Below are positions 22,520-29,856 of a stretch of 64,000 bases of DNA, in pieces. Numbering within the stretch: position 1 is the first letter of the stretch; each line of letters opens with the position of its first letter. Origin of the DNA: Micromonospora lupini (GTDB lineage Bacteria > Actinomycetota > Actinomycetes > Mycobacteriales > Micromonosporaceae). The stretch lies in assembly GCF_026342015.1 (NCBI RefSeq), contig NZ_JAPENL010000002.1:2175001-2239000 (forward strand), in the 5' to 3' direction. Made by a program: the position numbers and the translations under genes. The notes under the pieces are model-generated. The model saw only the letters and a list, made by a program, of their open reading frames with translations, had not been told where the DNA came from and did not search any database.

Positions 22520-23962
22520 ATGAGAGTTTCGGAATACTTCGAATTGGGACGCACTCAGCCAGCGCTGGATTTCGTTGATGTCGACACCGCCACCGACTCG
22601 CGCGTCTTCATCGACCCGCGCGCCATTCGTATCCAAAACTCCGACTTTGCGGAAAACTGCAAGCTGCTCTTAGTATCGTTTTTCCATGAGCTATTGATGG
22701 CCATCTTTCAGAACGACGACTCGCGGGTGTACAACCTTCTTGGCCAGTTGACCGAGCCGAACGAGACTCACCTAGGATATTCAAAAGGCCGGTCGCGCGG
22801 GCGTGGTCTCGGTGGCGTGGGCGCCGAGCGTGTGGCCTCGATGATCCGGGGCAGCAAAGCAGCAAAATCCGGAGTGCTGGCCGACCTCGAAGACACGGCT
22901 CTCTTCATCGACGGCATCAAGAACGACATCGTGTCCGACATCGCTACGCATATTTTACGCGCTGCGCTAATTGGCTATACACAGAAGGCGGCCGACTACT
23001 ACCACATCCCGCTTGAGCGGCAGTACAGCGGCGCGATTTGGAATCCGGACACTTGTGAGTGGGAGTTCGACTATGTCGACTTGCCCCGCGTTGATGAAGA
23101 GCCATTACTTCTGATTCCAAAATCGATCGTGCGGTTCGAGCTGACATTGGACCAAAATAAGTACTACAACGGCTTTCTAGCACCACTACATGAAGCTGCG
23201 GAGATTGACGCCAGGAGCAACCTCGTTTCCATCTTGAAGAATGGAACTCCCCGGGTCAATAGAGAGAAGCTGCGTGAGAAGTACCCTGTAAACAAGTCTG
23301 CCATCGTCGAATATACGCAGCAGTTCCCAGAAGCTCTCGACCACTACAAGACATCCATCTCTCACCTGTCCAGTCCAGTCCTCACCCACGAACAGCTTGC
23401 GCAGCGCCTCGATGTGCCCACTCCGAACTACGATCGTCTGCTCGCTCGAATGAAGGGGATACCGGCGGGCAAGGCGGCAGCGCATATCTATCACTCCGCC
23501 GTCGAAGAGTTGATGACCGCACTCTTCTATCCCCATCTTGGCAACGTACGTAAGGAGCGGGAGATACATGAAGGACGGAAGCGAATCGACATCTGCTACG
23601 ACAATCTGAGCAACATGGGCACATTCTTCTGGCTTACTCAACACAGGGCGGCGGAAATCCCGGTCGAATGCAAGAACTATCGGAAGGATCCCAGGAACCC
23701 GGAGCTGGATCAGATAGTGGGCCGATTTTCGACTCATCGAGGGCGAGTCGGCATAATTACATGCCGCAAACTATACGACAAGGCGTTATTCATCCAGCGG
23801 TGCAGGGATACGGCCCTGGACGGGAACGGCTTCGTGCTTCCTCTCGATGACGCGGATTTCGAAGTGCTTGTCGAGGAGCGCAAGAAGGTGGAGAACGAAT
23901 CCTATCGCAACAAGTCCATGTACAAGCTGATTAGAGAGCGCTTTGACGCCTTGGTCGCCTAG
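22520..23962 (+). CDS. Unknown protein with PD-(D/E)XK nuclease-like C-terminal domain
   Basis: A 480-residue protein, no family recognised. The C-terminal part carries a restriction-endonuclease-fold signature: D357 in GRKRIDICYDN, then E383-C-K385 in IPVECKNYRKDP, followed by a helix with LDQIVGRFSTHRG and a strand GIITCRK. That is the D-(x)n-ExK metal site. The first 340 residues are mixed alpha/beta with no visible motif and may recognise a target or sense infection. GGAG sits just before the ATG. Its DNA is visibly AT-richer than the rest of the window, and it uses TTA leucine codons at 22670, 23105 and 23786, rare in this kind of genome. It is the only plus-strand gene of the element. 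Nuclease activity and a defence role are inferences. Confidence 0.75.
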   Translation: MRVSEYFELGRTQPALDFVDVDTATDSRVFIDPRAIRIQNSDFAENCKLLLVSFFHELLMAIFQNDDSRVYNLLGQLTEPNETHLGYSKGRSRGRGLGGVGAERVASMIRGSKAAKSGVLADLEDTALFIDGIKNDIVSDIATHILRAALIGYTQKAADYYHIPLERQYSGAIWNPDTCEWEFDYVDLPRVDEEPLLLIPKSIVRFELTLDQNKYYNGFLAPLHEAAEIDARSNLVSILKNGTPRVNREKLREKYPVNKSAIVEYTQQFPEALDHYKTSISHLSSPVLTHEQLAQRLDVPTPNYDRLLARMKGIPAGKAAAHIYHSAVEELMTALFYPHLGNVRKEREIHEGRKRIDICYDNLSNMGTFFWLTQHRAAEIPVECKNYRKDPRNPELDQIVGRFSTHRGRVGIITCRKLYDKALFIQRCRDTALDGNGFVLPLDDADFEVLVEERKKVENESYRNKSMYKLIRERFDALVA

Positions 23963-24190
23963 CGTCGCTAGATTGGTGAAGTCCGAGCGCTGCCAACACA
24001 CCGGTGCCCACGGAAGATGGGCCGCCGGTAGACCAGGCGGTACAGCAGCGAAGTACAGCAACCGACCGGACTGAGCCGAGCCGCTAGGAGCGGGACCGGC
24101 CCACCGACCAGCGGAACGCGCCGAACGAGACCCGGTTGCCAATCTCTGGGGGTCAAGTGACCCAGCGGCAACGTTGCGCGACAGCCCTAC
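23963..24190. other. Intergenic gap between convergent cargo genes
   Basis: 228 bases between the nuclease-like gene and the repeat-protein gene, which converge. No gene is seen. It includes the left copy (24120-24157) of a direct repeat whose partner is on the other side of the repeat-protein gene. Confidence 0.5.
24120..24157 (+). repeat. Imperfect direct repeat flanking the repeat-protein gene, left copy
   Basis: GCCGAACG...GTTGCC(A/G)ATCTCTGGGG(G)TCAAG is shared with 25364-25399, allowing for a few mismatches and small gaps over about 38 bases. The two copies bracket the gene at 24191-25297. Confidence 0.65.
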
Positions 24191-25297
24191 TTACTTCTTC
24201 ATTGTCTTCTTCAAGCTGTAGTAGCCGAGGGAGACGCCAAGGGCCTGCACATGGTGCGCGACGAACTTCTCAATATCGAAGTGAGGGTTGTCGGCGTTAA
24301 CAAGGCTGGAGACATGCTGGACCGACGCGACTACCAGGTGGAGAAGTATCACCAGAAGCCAGACACGCTGTTCGGGCGTCAATCCGCGCAGCTGTGGGCG
24401 GCGCCGCTCTCGTTCCGGAGTCCACAGGATCGGCTGGACTTCCGGCGAGGCCGAACCGGAGTCCAGTAGTCCATTCAGCAAGTCAGCTAGCGTCGTGACG
24501 TCGATGAAGCTCTTGGCCATCGCGGCCTGGATGCCGGCGAACGGTGTGACGTCGAAGTTGGCCATCGCGGCCTGGATGCCGGCCAGCGGCGTGACGTCGA
24601 TGAAGCTCTTGGCCATCGCGGCCTGGATGCCGGCCAGCGGTGTGACGTCGAAGTTGGCCATCGCGGCCTGGATGCCGGCGAACGGTGTGACGTCGAAGTT
24701 GGCCATCGCGGCCTGGATGCCGGCGAACGGCGTGACGTCGATGAAGCTCTTGGCCATCGCGGCCTGGATGCCGGCCAGCGGCGTGACGTCGATGAAGCTC
24801 TTGGCCATCGCGGCCTGGATGCCGGCCAGCGGCGTGACGTCGATGAAGCTCTTGGCCATCGCGGCCTGGATGCCGGCCAGCGGCGTGACGTCGATGAAGC
24901 TCTTGGCCATCGCGGCCTGGATGCCGGCCAGCGGCGTGACGTCGATGAAGCTCTTGGCCATCGCGGCCTGGATGCCGGCCAGCGGCGTGACGTCGATGAA
25001 GCTCTTGGCCATCGCGGCCTGGATGCCGGCCAGCGGCGTGACGTCGATGAAGCTCTTGGCCATCGCGGCCTGGATGCCGGCCAGCGGCGTGACGTCGATG
25101 AAGCTCTTGGCCATCGCGGCCTGGATGCCGGCGAACGGCGTGACGTCGAAGTTGGCCATCGCCGGGTCAGCCTGCGGCTCTCCGGGCTGATCCATGGGGG
25201 CTGGATCGACAAGAACCTTCCGGGTAACCCTGCGCTGAACTCGCCGAGGACGACCTCGGCCACGGCCACGGCGGACAGGCTTTGCCACGCCACACAC
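24191..25297 (-). CDS. Tail-anchored protein of 13 near-identical 15/17-residue repeats
   Basis: A 368-residue protein (GTG 25297; GTG 25288 also possible). A basic N-terminus (PVRRGRGRGRPRRVQRRVTRK) leads to 13 tandem units of two kinds, IDVTPLAGIQAAMAKSF (17 residues) and DVTPFAGIQAAMANF (15 residues), then a degenerate IDVTTLADLLNG. After a Pro/Arg-rich linker comes one transmembrane segment, VWLLVILLHLVVASVQHV, and a roughly 40-residue polar tail ending KKTMKK. The repeats are short, amphipathic and probably helical. No family recognised. It converges on the nuclease-like gene and lies at the extreme right of the element, a usual cargo position. The role may be assembly at the membrane, but this is speculation. 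Confidence 0.75.
   Translation of the reverse strand: MCGVAKPVRRGRGRGRPRRVQRRVTRKVLVDPAPMDQPGEPQADPAMANFDVTPFAGIQAAMAKSFIDVTPLAGIQAAMAKSFIDVTPLAGIQAAMAKSFIDVTPLAGIQAAMAKSFIDVTPLAGIQAAMAKSFIDVTPLAGIQAAMAKSFIDVTPLAGIQAAMAKSFIDVTPLAGIQAAMAKSFIDVTPFAGIQAAMANFDVTPFAGIQAAMANFDVTPLAGIQAAMAKSFIDVTPLAGIQAAMANFDVTPFAGIQAAMAKSFIDVTTLADLLNGLLDSGSASPEVQPILWTPERERRRPQLRGLTPEQRVWLLVILLHLVVASVQHVSSLVNADNPHFDIEKFVAHHVQALGVSLGYYSLKKTMKK
24495..25160. repeat. Tandem repeat array, 13 units of 51 or 45 bp
   Basis: Units differ almost only at one codon giving Leu or Phe (CCAGCGG versus CGAACGG on the plus strand) and by presence or absence of six bases (AAG-CTC segment). Seven consecutive 51-bp units are essentially identical, which implies recent expansion or gene conversion. 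All variants keep the reading frame. Confidence 0.95.
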
Positions 25298-25363
25298 CGT
25301 ATCCCGTTGGTGCGACAGCTCCTGGGCCTGAACGCCAACGGCTGCGGTCGTGGACCGTTGAAC

Positions 25364-25399
25364 GCCGAACGGACCACGTTGCCGATCTCTGGGGTCAAG
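25364..25399 (+). repeat. Imperfect direct repeat flanking the repeat-protein gene, right copy
   Basis: Partner of 24120-24157; the best-conserved part is ATCTCTGGGG and TCAAG. Confidence 0.65.
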
Positions 25400-25424
25400 C
25401 AGCCGTCCTGGGGGCGGAGATCAT

Positions 25425-25443
25425 CGGGCACAGATCCGGCACA
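25425..25443 (+). repeat. 19-bp direct repeat, right element end
   Basis: Identical to 10607-10625 (CGGGCACAGATCCGGCACA). It is a candidate integrase arm site or excisionase site. Confidence 0.6.
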
Positions 25444-25551
25444 ACCGGGACCAACAAGCCGTGTCAAACGTCGAAAGGTGTTGGCGACGGTTACGCAGGC
25501 CAGCCCGACGATCGGTCCGATAGCAGATGATCTATTGAGGCCGAAGGTGTA

Positions 25552-25578
25552 AGGGGTTCAAATCCCCTCAGCTCCACC
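25552..25578 (+). other. attR (27-bp core)
   Basis: Exact copy of the 3' end of tRNA-Ala (10538-10564). The rest of the tRNA is absent, so this is not a second tRNA gene. It marks the right boundary of the element. Confidence 0.93.
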
Positions 25579-25585
25579 CCAGGTC

Positions 25586-25620
25586 AAAGGCCGTTTCCGC
25601 TCGTCGGAGACGGCCTTTTT
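25586..25620 (+). terminator. Terminator originally serving tRNA-Ala
   Basis: AAAGGCCGTTTCCG pairs with CGGAGACGGCCTTT (one G-T pair), followed by TTTTT. It starts eight bases after attR, where the terminator of an uninterrupted tRNA-Ala gene would be, and now also faces the end of the LtrA gene. Confidence 0.85.
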
Positions 25621-25654
25621 CGCTCTCTCGCGGTCGTCCCCGGCGAACTGGTCC

Positions 25655-26836
25655 TCAGGTGTGGTCGAGGCCGATCCCGCCGGCCTTGGCTGCCCCTGGG
25701 CCGATCGTGCTGGGTGCGAAGGCGACCGCGCCCAGCACGAGGGTCGTGGTTGCCAGAGCCACCATCGGTGGCAGCCGCAGCAGCAGCGGTGTCAGTGCGA
25801 GGAGGACGACGACCCCGAGCAGTGAGCCCAGTGACCAGATCCCGCTGGTGGCCTTGAACGCGATCCGGCCGCAGAGGACGAGCACCGCCCCGACGGCGAT
25901 CAGGCCGGCACCCCAGCGACGTTCGGTGCCCTCGGTGGACAGCCCGATGGTGATCTCGTCCCCGACGGCGATGCAGACGATGCCGGCAACGAAGGACAGG
26001 TGTCGATAGGCCGCGATGACGGCGATCTGGGCCCCGTGGTTCTCCAGGGAGTTGCTGAGGGCGCGGTGTTCCGGAAGGAAGTAGAGCCGCCACAGCGCCA
26101 CCGCGTTGGCGAAGGCCAGCACGGCCGCGGCGCTCTGCGGCAGTTCGAACGGGCCGCTGGCGTAGGTGGTGCCGCTGACCAGGATGAGTTCACCCAGCGC
26201 GACGATGCTGATCTGGCCGAAGCGTTCGGCCAGGTGTTCGCCGACGACCCGGAGTTGCTCGCTGGGGACCTGCCCGACCTTCGGCACGGGCCACCCGACG
26301 TAGGCGATGGTGAAGTCGATGCCCAGCGCCACGATCCAGAGCGCCAGGCGGGGGCCGCCCGGCAGGAACGCCCCGACCAGCCAGGGGGCGGCGGACACCC
26401 CGAACCAGACCGCGACGACCAGGGTGCGCCGCTGGGCGGGGTGCCCGCGGAGGGCCGGCAGCAGGGTCGCCGCCCGGCCGAGGTGGACGAGGACGTACGC
26501 GCCCGCGAAGAAGATGCCGTGCGCGCCGAATGCCAGCGTCACCGAGGCCGCCATCACCAGCCCGACGAGCATCACCCCCACCACGAGCCGCTGGATCAGC
26601 GCTTCGTTGGGGTTGAACCAGTCGGTGGACCAGGCCGTCGCGACCCAGACCCACCAGACGGCGCCGAGCAGGACCATCGTCTGTACGACGTTGAGCCAGC
26701 TGAGGTCGTGCAGGAGCCGGCCCGACAGCCGCGTCAGCGCGAAGATGAACGTCAGGTCGAAGAAGAGTTCGAGGGCCGACGCCTGGCGCGATGACTCCCG
26801 TTTGCGCAGGAGCCGTGCAGGGCTGCTCTTTGCCAC
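25655..26836 (-). CDS. Low temperature requirement protein A (LtrA) family membrane protein
   Basis: A 393-residue polytopic protein with about ten hydrophobic helices. SALELFFDLTFIFALTRLS near the N-terminus and AERFGQISIVALGELILVSG around residues 205-225 are the two diagnostic LtrA motifs. LtrA was named from a Listeria mutant unable to grow in the cold; the transported or sensed substrate is unknown. GTG 26836 follows GGATTGCC-type sequence without a strong SD. First chromosomal gene right of the element. Confidence 0.88.
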   Translation of the reverse strand: MAKSSPARLLRKRESSRQASALELFFDLTFIFALTRLSGRLLHDLSWLNVVQTMVLLGAVWWVWVATAWSTDWFNPNEALIQRLVVGVMLVGLVMAASVTLAFGAHGIFFAGAYVLVHLGRAATLLPALRGHPAQRRTLVVAVWFGVSAAPWLVGAFLPGGPRLALWIVALGIDFTIAYVGWPVPKVGQVPSEQLRVVGEHLAERFGQISIVALGELILVSGTTYASGPFELPQSAAAVLAFANAVALWRLYFLPEHRALSNSLENHGAQIAVIAAYRHLSFVAGIVCIAVGDEITIGLSTEGTERRWGAGLIAVGAVLVLCGRIAFKATSGIWSLGSLLGVVVLLALTPLLLRLPPMVALATTTLVLGAVAFAPSTIGPGAAKAGGIGLDHT

Positions 26837-26914
26837 CGGATTGCCGCCTCGTCTGCTCGCTCGGCAATCGTTTCTACCACGTACGGTAATCAGGCGGGGC
26901 GGTATGCGTGCGCG

Positions 26915-27613
26915 CTAGGAGAAGCGTTCGGTCGCCACGGGGACCAGGCCGTGCTGTCGCAGGACGTTCGTCAGGCCGGACACGGTCGGGCCTACCACCT
27001 CGGCCGCACCGGTCCTCAGCAGGACTGTCACGTCGAGACACCAGGCGAGTGTGTGACCAACCCGTCGCAGGTCCCAGGTGATCCGGTCGCCGTCCTTGTC
27101 CAGGTGACCGGTGGCGGCCGATCCGGTGGTGTCACCGAGCGGCGTCCGCCAGCTCGCTCTGAGTTCCGCCACCTGGTCCGCGCGGAGATCCTTGGCGAAG
27201 AGGACGCGGTAGACGCGCCGTTCGTGGAAGCCTGCCGGTGGGTGGGCAGGACCGAGCCGCAGCGGCGCGGCGGTCGCAAACGGTTGGTGGTCGTGAAAGT
27301 ACGTACGCAGCACGGCTTCGGTGGGTAGCTGCCCACCACCGAGGCTGCGGTAGGCGCTCTCGGCGCCGCTGCGAGGAGCGGGAACCACCCGTGCGAGCAG
27401 GTCCGGATCGAGACGCATCGCGCGGCTGAGCGCGGCGGAACTCCACCAGCCGACGCCCGACGGCGTCCAGCGCGCGCTGTCCAGGCCCGTGGTGGAGAAG
27501 TCGTTGTGGCGGGCGAACTCCTCGACAACTATCGCCTCCACGTCGGCGGTCCGTTCACGGTCGCCGTGCCGGGGGCGCAGGACCAGGTAGTAGTCCAGGG
27601 GGTGGGCGTTCAT
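26915..27613 (-). CDS. Conserved-looking hypothetical protein (232 aa)
   Basis: MNAHPLDYYLVLRPRHGDRE starts a soluble protein with no signal peptide or membrane helix. It shows a GWWSSAALSRAMRLDPDLLARVV helix and a strand-rich second half (RVYRVLFAKDLRADQVAELRASWR; ITWDLRRVGHTLAWCLDVTVLL). No family recognised. The ATG at 27613 has GGAGG eight to nine bases upstream, better than the in-frame ATG at 27622. Divergent from the secreted protein gene at 27745. Confidence 0.65.
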   Translation of the reverse strand: MNAHPLDYYLVLRPRHGDRERTADVEAIVVEEFARHNDFSTTGLDSARWTPSGVGWWSSAALSRAMRLDPDLLARVVPAPRSGAESAYRSLGGGQLPTEAVLRTYFHDHQPFATAAPLRLGPAHPPAGFHERRVYRVLFAKDLRADQVAELRASWRTPLGDTTGSAATGHLDKDGDRITWDLRRVGHTLAWCLDVTVLLRTGAAEVVGPTVSGLTNVLRQHGLVPVATERFS

Positions 27614-27744
27614 CGGTGACATCCTCCGTCGTCCGGTCCGCGTTTGTCTCCTCCCCGACACATCGCAACCACCCAGCGGGTCCAGACGTGCAACAAACAT
27701 CAATCGGCGCCCGGGAGCACCCGGGCCCAACACGGGGAGAACGA

Positions 27745-28752
27745 ATGACTCGCACCGCTCGACACCGGATGCTCGCCGGCACGGCCGCCGGCCTGCTGGC
27801 CGCCTCGCTCGGCGTCGCCGTGTCCTCGACGGCGACCGCCGCGCCCAGGCCCGCCGCCATCAGCGCCTGCACGATCAGCACGCTGCCGTACCCGGCGGAC
27901 ACCTACCGCGCCGAGGCGAACGCCATCGACCCGTCCGGCCGCTTCGTCGCCGGCGCGGCCCTGCGGGTCGGAGAGACCGACAACCAGTACCTGCTGCTGG
28001 TCTGGGACGGGCAGCAGGTCACCGCGATCGAGACCGCGAACGGGCTCGACCCCGTCGACGTCAACGAGAGCGGCGTCGTGATCGGCAACGGCTGGGCCGA
28101 GAACGGCGTCGGCCGCCCGTGGGCGTACCGCAACGGCCAGTTCGAGCTGCTGCCGGTGCTGACGTCCGCAGGCACCTTCGTCTCGGCCATCAACAAGGCC
28201 GGTGACATCGTCGGCTACGGCTACGACATCGCGGCCGGGGAGTACGTCGCGCTGCTCTGGCCGGCCGCCCGGCCGGGCACGGTCGAGGTGGTCAACGCCC
28301 CGGCCAATGCCCTGCCGACCGGGATCACGGCGAACGGGACCATCGTCGGTTACGCCGGGCTCTTCGGCGACGAGACCGGCTGGCTCCGCCGGCCGAACGG
28401 CCGGATCAAGCCGCTCGCGGTTCCGGGTGGCGGGGCGACCACTGTCAGCGCCGCCGCGGGCCATTGGGCGATCGGGCAGGTCTGGCTGGGTGGCACCAGC
28501 CCGGCCAAGGTGCGTTGGGACCTTCGCGACGGCTCGTACACGACGCTCGACTCGGAGTTGGGGCTGGACGACGTCAACACCAAGGGTGTCGTGGTGGGCG
28601 GTGACCGGGTCGGGCGCGGGTCCACCTCGCAGGTCCTGCCGGGCGGCGGGGTGCGGATCAACATCGGTGCCCGGTCCATCTCCGACACCGGCGCCATCGT
28701 CGGCTTCCGCAACGCCGACCGGGTGACCCCGGTCCTCTGGACCGGCTGCTGA
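27745..28752 (+). CDS. Secreted HAF-repeat-like beta-propeller protein
   Basis: A 335-residue exported protein. Signal peptide: RHRMLAGTAAGLLAASLGVAVSSTATAAP, cleavage probably after ATA-A near residue 33. The mature part repeats an asparagine/glycine pattern (DVNESGVVIGNGW, AINKAGDIVGYGYD, GITANGTIVGYAG, DVNTKGVVVGGDR, SISDTGAIVGFRN), which is the HAF-type extracellular repeat, with about 50 residues per blade. A pair of Cys near the mature N-terminus and the very last residue could form a closing disulfide. RBS GGGGAGA precedes the ATG. Function unknown. Confidence 0.78.
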   Translation: MTRTARHRMLAGTAAGLLAASLGVAVSSTATAAPRPAAISACTISTLPYPADTYRAEANAIDPSGRFVAGAALRVGETDNQYLLLVWDGQQVTAIETANGLDPVDVNESGVVIGNGWAENGVGRPWAYRNGQFELLPVLTSAGTFVSAINKAGDIVGYGYDIAAGEYVALLWPAARPGTVEVVNAPANALPTGITANGTIVGYAGLFGDETGWLRRPNGRIKPLAVPGGGATTVSAAAGHWAIGQVWLGGTSPAKVRWDLRDGSYTTLDSELGLDDVNTKGVVVGGDRVGRGSTSQVLPGGGVRINIGARSISDTGAIVGFRNADRVTPVLWTGC

Positions 28753-28772
28753 CACTCCACCTCGCACATGCG

Positions 28773-28801
28773 TGGGGCCGGCCCGCCGTGGGCCGGCCCC
28801 A
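28773..28801. terminator. Bidirectional terminator between convergent genes
   Basis: Perfect 12-bp stem TGGGGCCGGCCC / GGGCCGGCCCCA with a five-base loop, located between the ends of the HAF-repeat gene and the DUF4352-like gene. Confidence 0.8.
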
Positions 28802-28808
28802 TCGCACG

Positions 28809-29714
28809 TCACGGCTTCCAGGAGCCGGCGGTCGCGAACTTGTGCTGGTACTCCAGCACACCCGAGGTGTCGTGGACGTCGAACACGACGCTGCCGGTGC
28901 TCCTGGCGCCCGCGGTCAGGTCGTTGGCGGCCGGCATCGGCTTGCCGCAGCCGGAGAACGCCCCGGCGATCGCGTTGGTCTCCGTGCCGTCGGCGGCGAC
29001 CCACTGGAAGTAGAGCGGGTTCGCCGAGCCGGTGCCCTTGGTGACCGCCACCGTCACGTCGGCGATCACGTACATGCCCTCGTCGGGCTTGAGGCCGTAC
29101 GACGTGCAGGGCTTGGTGGCGGTGCTGAACTTCGTCACGGTGATCTCGACGGTGCCGCCGTTGTCGTCGATGACCAGGGTGTCCCCGGCCGACATGTTCC
29201 GGGTGCCGCCGCCGCCGGACGCCCGGGGTGACGGCGCGGTGGTGGCCGGCGACTGCCCGACACCACGGGTCACCGCCGGGGTGGGCAGCGCGTCGGTCAC
29301 CTCGTCGGCGGCGCGGTTCGCGCCGATGACCACCGCCACGATGCCGCCCGCGCAGCACAGCAGGGTGAGCACGGCCGCGGTCACCGCGATGGCCACCACG
29401 GTCCTGTTGGAGTTCTTCGTCGGCACGGGCGGCGGCATCAGGTGCGGGTAGCCCGGCCCACCGGGCGGCGGGTAGGCGCCCGCGGCGACCTGCGGGTACG
29501 CGCCGCCGGACTGCGGGTACGCGCCGCCCGAGAACGGCGGCTGCGGCGGGTTGGCCGCTGCCGACCACGGGTTCGGCGGCGCCGGCGCCTGCGGGACCGT
29601 CGGGTCGGCGGCGGACTGCTGCGGCTGCGGTGTCGCCGCGAACGGCTGCGTCGGCGGCTCCGGGCTCGGCTGCTGAGGGTCCTGCGGCCCGGCGGGGGGC
29701 TGGGGGTGGGTCAC
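28809..29714 (-). CDS. DUF4352-like membrane-anchored extracellular protein
   Basis: A 301-residue protein. Residues 1-100 are a disordered Pro/Gln/Ala-rich cytoplasmic region with GGAYPQ repeats, then one transmembrane helix (TVVAIAVTAAVLTLLCCAGGIVAVVIGA, about 108-133), a Thr/Pro linker and an Ig-like DUF4352-type domain (about 175-301; GDTLVIDDNGGTVEITVTKF, YVIADVTVAVTKGTG, GSVVFDVHDTS). Two Cys in the domain may pair. GTG 29714 has AAGGAG five bases upstream. Function unknown. Confidence 0.75.
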   Translation of the reverse strand: MTHPQPPAGPQDPQQPSPEPPTQPFAATPQPQQSAADPTVPQAPAPPNPWSAAANPPQPPFSGGAYPQSGGAYPQVAAGAYPPPGGPGYPHLMPPPVPTKNSNRTVVAIAVTAAVLTLLCCAGGIVAVVIGANRAADEVTDALPTPAVTRGVGQSPATTAPSPRASGGGGTRNMSAGDTLVIDDNGGTVEITVTKFSTATKPCTSYGLKPDEGMYVIADVTVAVTKGTGSANPLYFQWVAADGTETNAIAGAFSGCGKPMPAANDLTAGARSTGSVVFDVHDTSGVLEYQHKFATAGSWKP

Positions 29715-29856
29715 CGTACTCCTTGGCGCCTCGTACGTGCGGTTCGGGAACCCGCCGACGCTACCGTGCGTCGCCGACCGGCCGGTCGCCGCGCCGCCTC
29801 GTGTCCCATCGCCCGTGCGGTGGCGGCGCACCGGCCACGATGGACGATGCGGGGTG

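Larger units (their letters stand above)
10538..25551. mobile_element. AICE-type integrative and conjugative element in tRNA-Ala
   Basis: About 15.0 kb from one 27-bp repeat to the next (10538-10564 and 25552-25578). It holds the full AICE kit in the usual order: tyrosine integrase next to the tRNA, excisionase, small gene, RepSA-type initiator, DUF2637 membrane protein, FtsK/TraB-like DNA translocase, SCO3933-like protein and regulators. Actinomycete elements of this sort (pSAM2 type) excise, replicate by rolling circle and move double-stranded DNA with a single translocase. Recognisable pra, korSA and nudix genes are absent. Almost all genes are on the minus strand with stop/start overlaps; only the nuclease-like cargo gene at 22520 is on the plus strand. 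Confidence 0.93.
25298..25551. other. Right end of the element, non-coding
   Basis: 254 bases upstream of the repeat-protein gene and before attR. It holds the right flanking repeat (25364-25399) and a 19-bp direct repeat (25425-25443) identical to 10607-10625. It must also hold the leftward promoter of the repeat-protein gene, which I could not place. No gene seen. Confidence 0.5.

Noticed and set aside
24495-25160. Regularly spaced repeats resembling a CRISPR array
   Set aside because: There are no unique spacers, the units abut directly, lengths are 51/45 bp in multiples of three, and they lie in one open frame with coherent protein. It is a coding tandem repeat.
24288-25190. Plus-strand 300-codon frame through the repeat array (SMKLLAIAAWMPASGVT units)
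   Set aside because: It has no ribosome site and no signal outside the array. The minus-strand frame has a basic start, a membrane anchor and a defined end, so it is preferred, although translation of both strands cannot be fully excluded.
25552-25578. Second tRNA-Ala gene
   Set aside because: Only the 27-base 3' portion is present; the D arm and anticodon arm are missing. It is attR.
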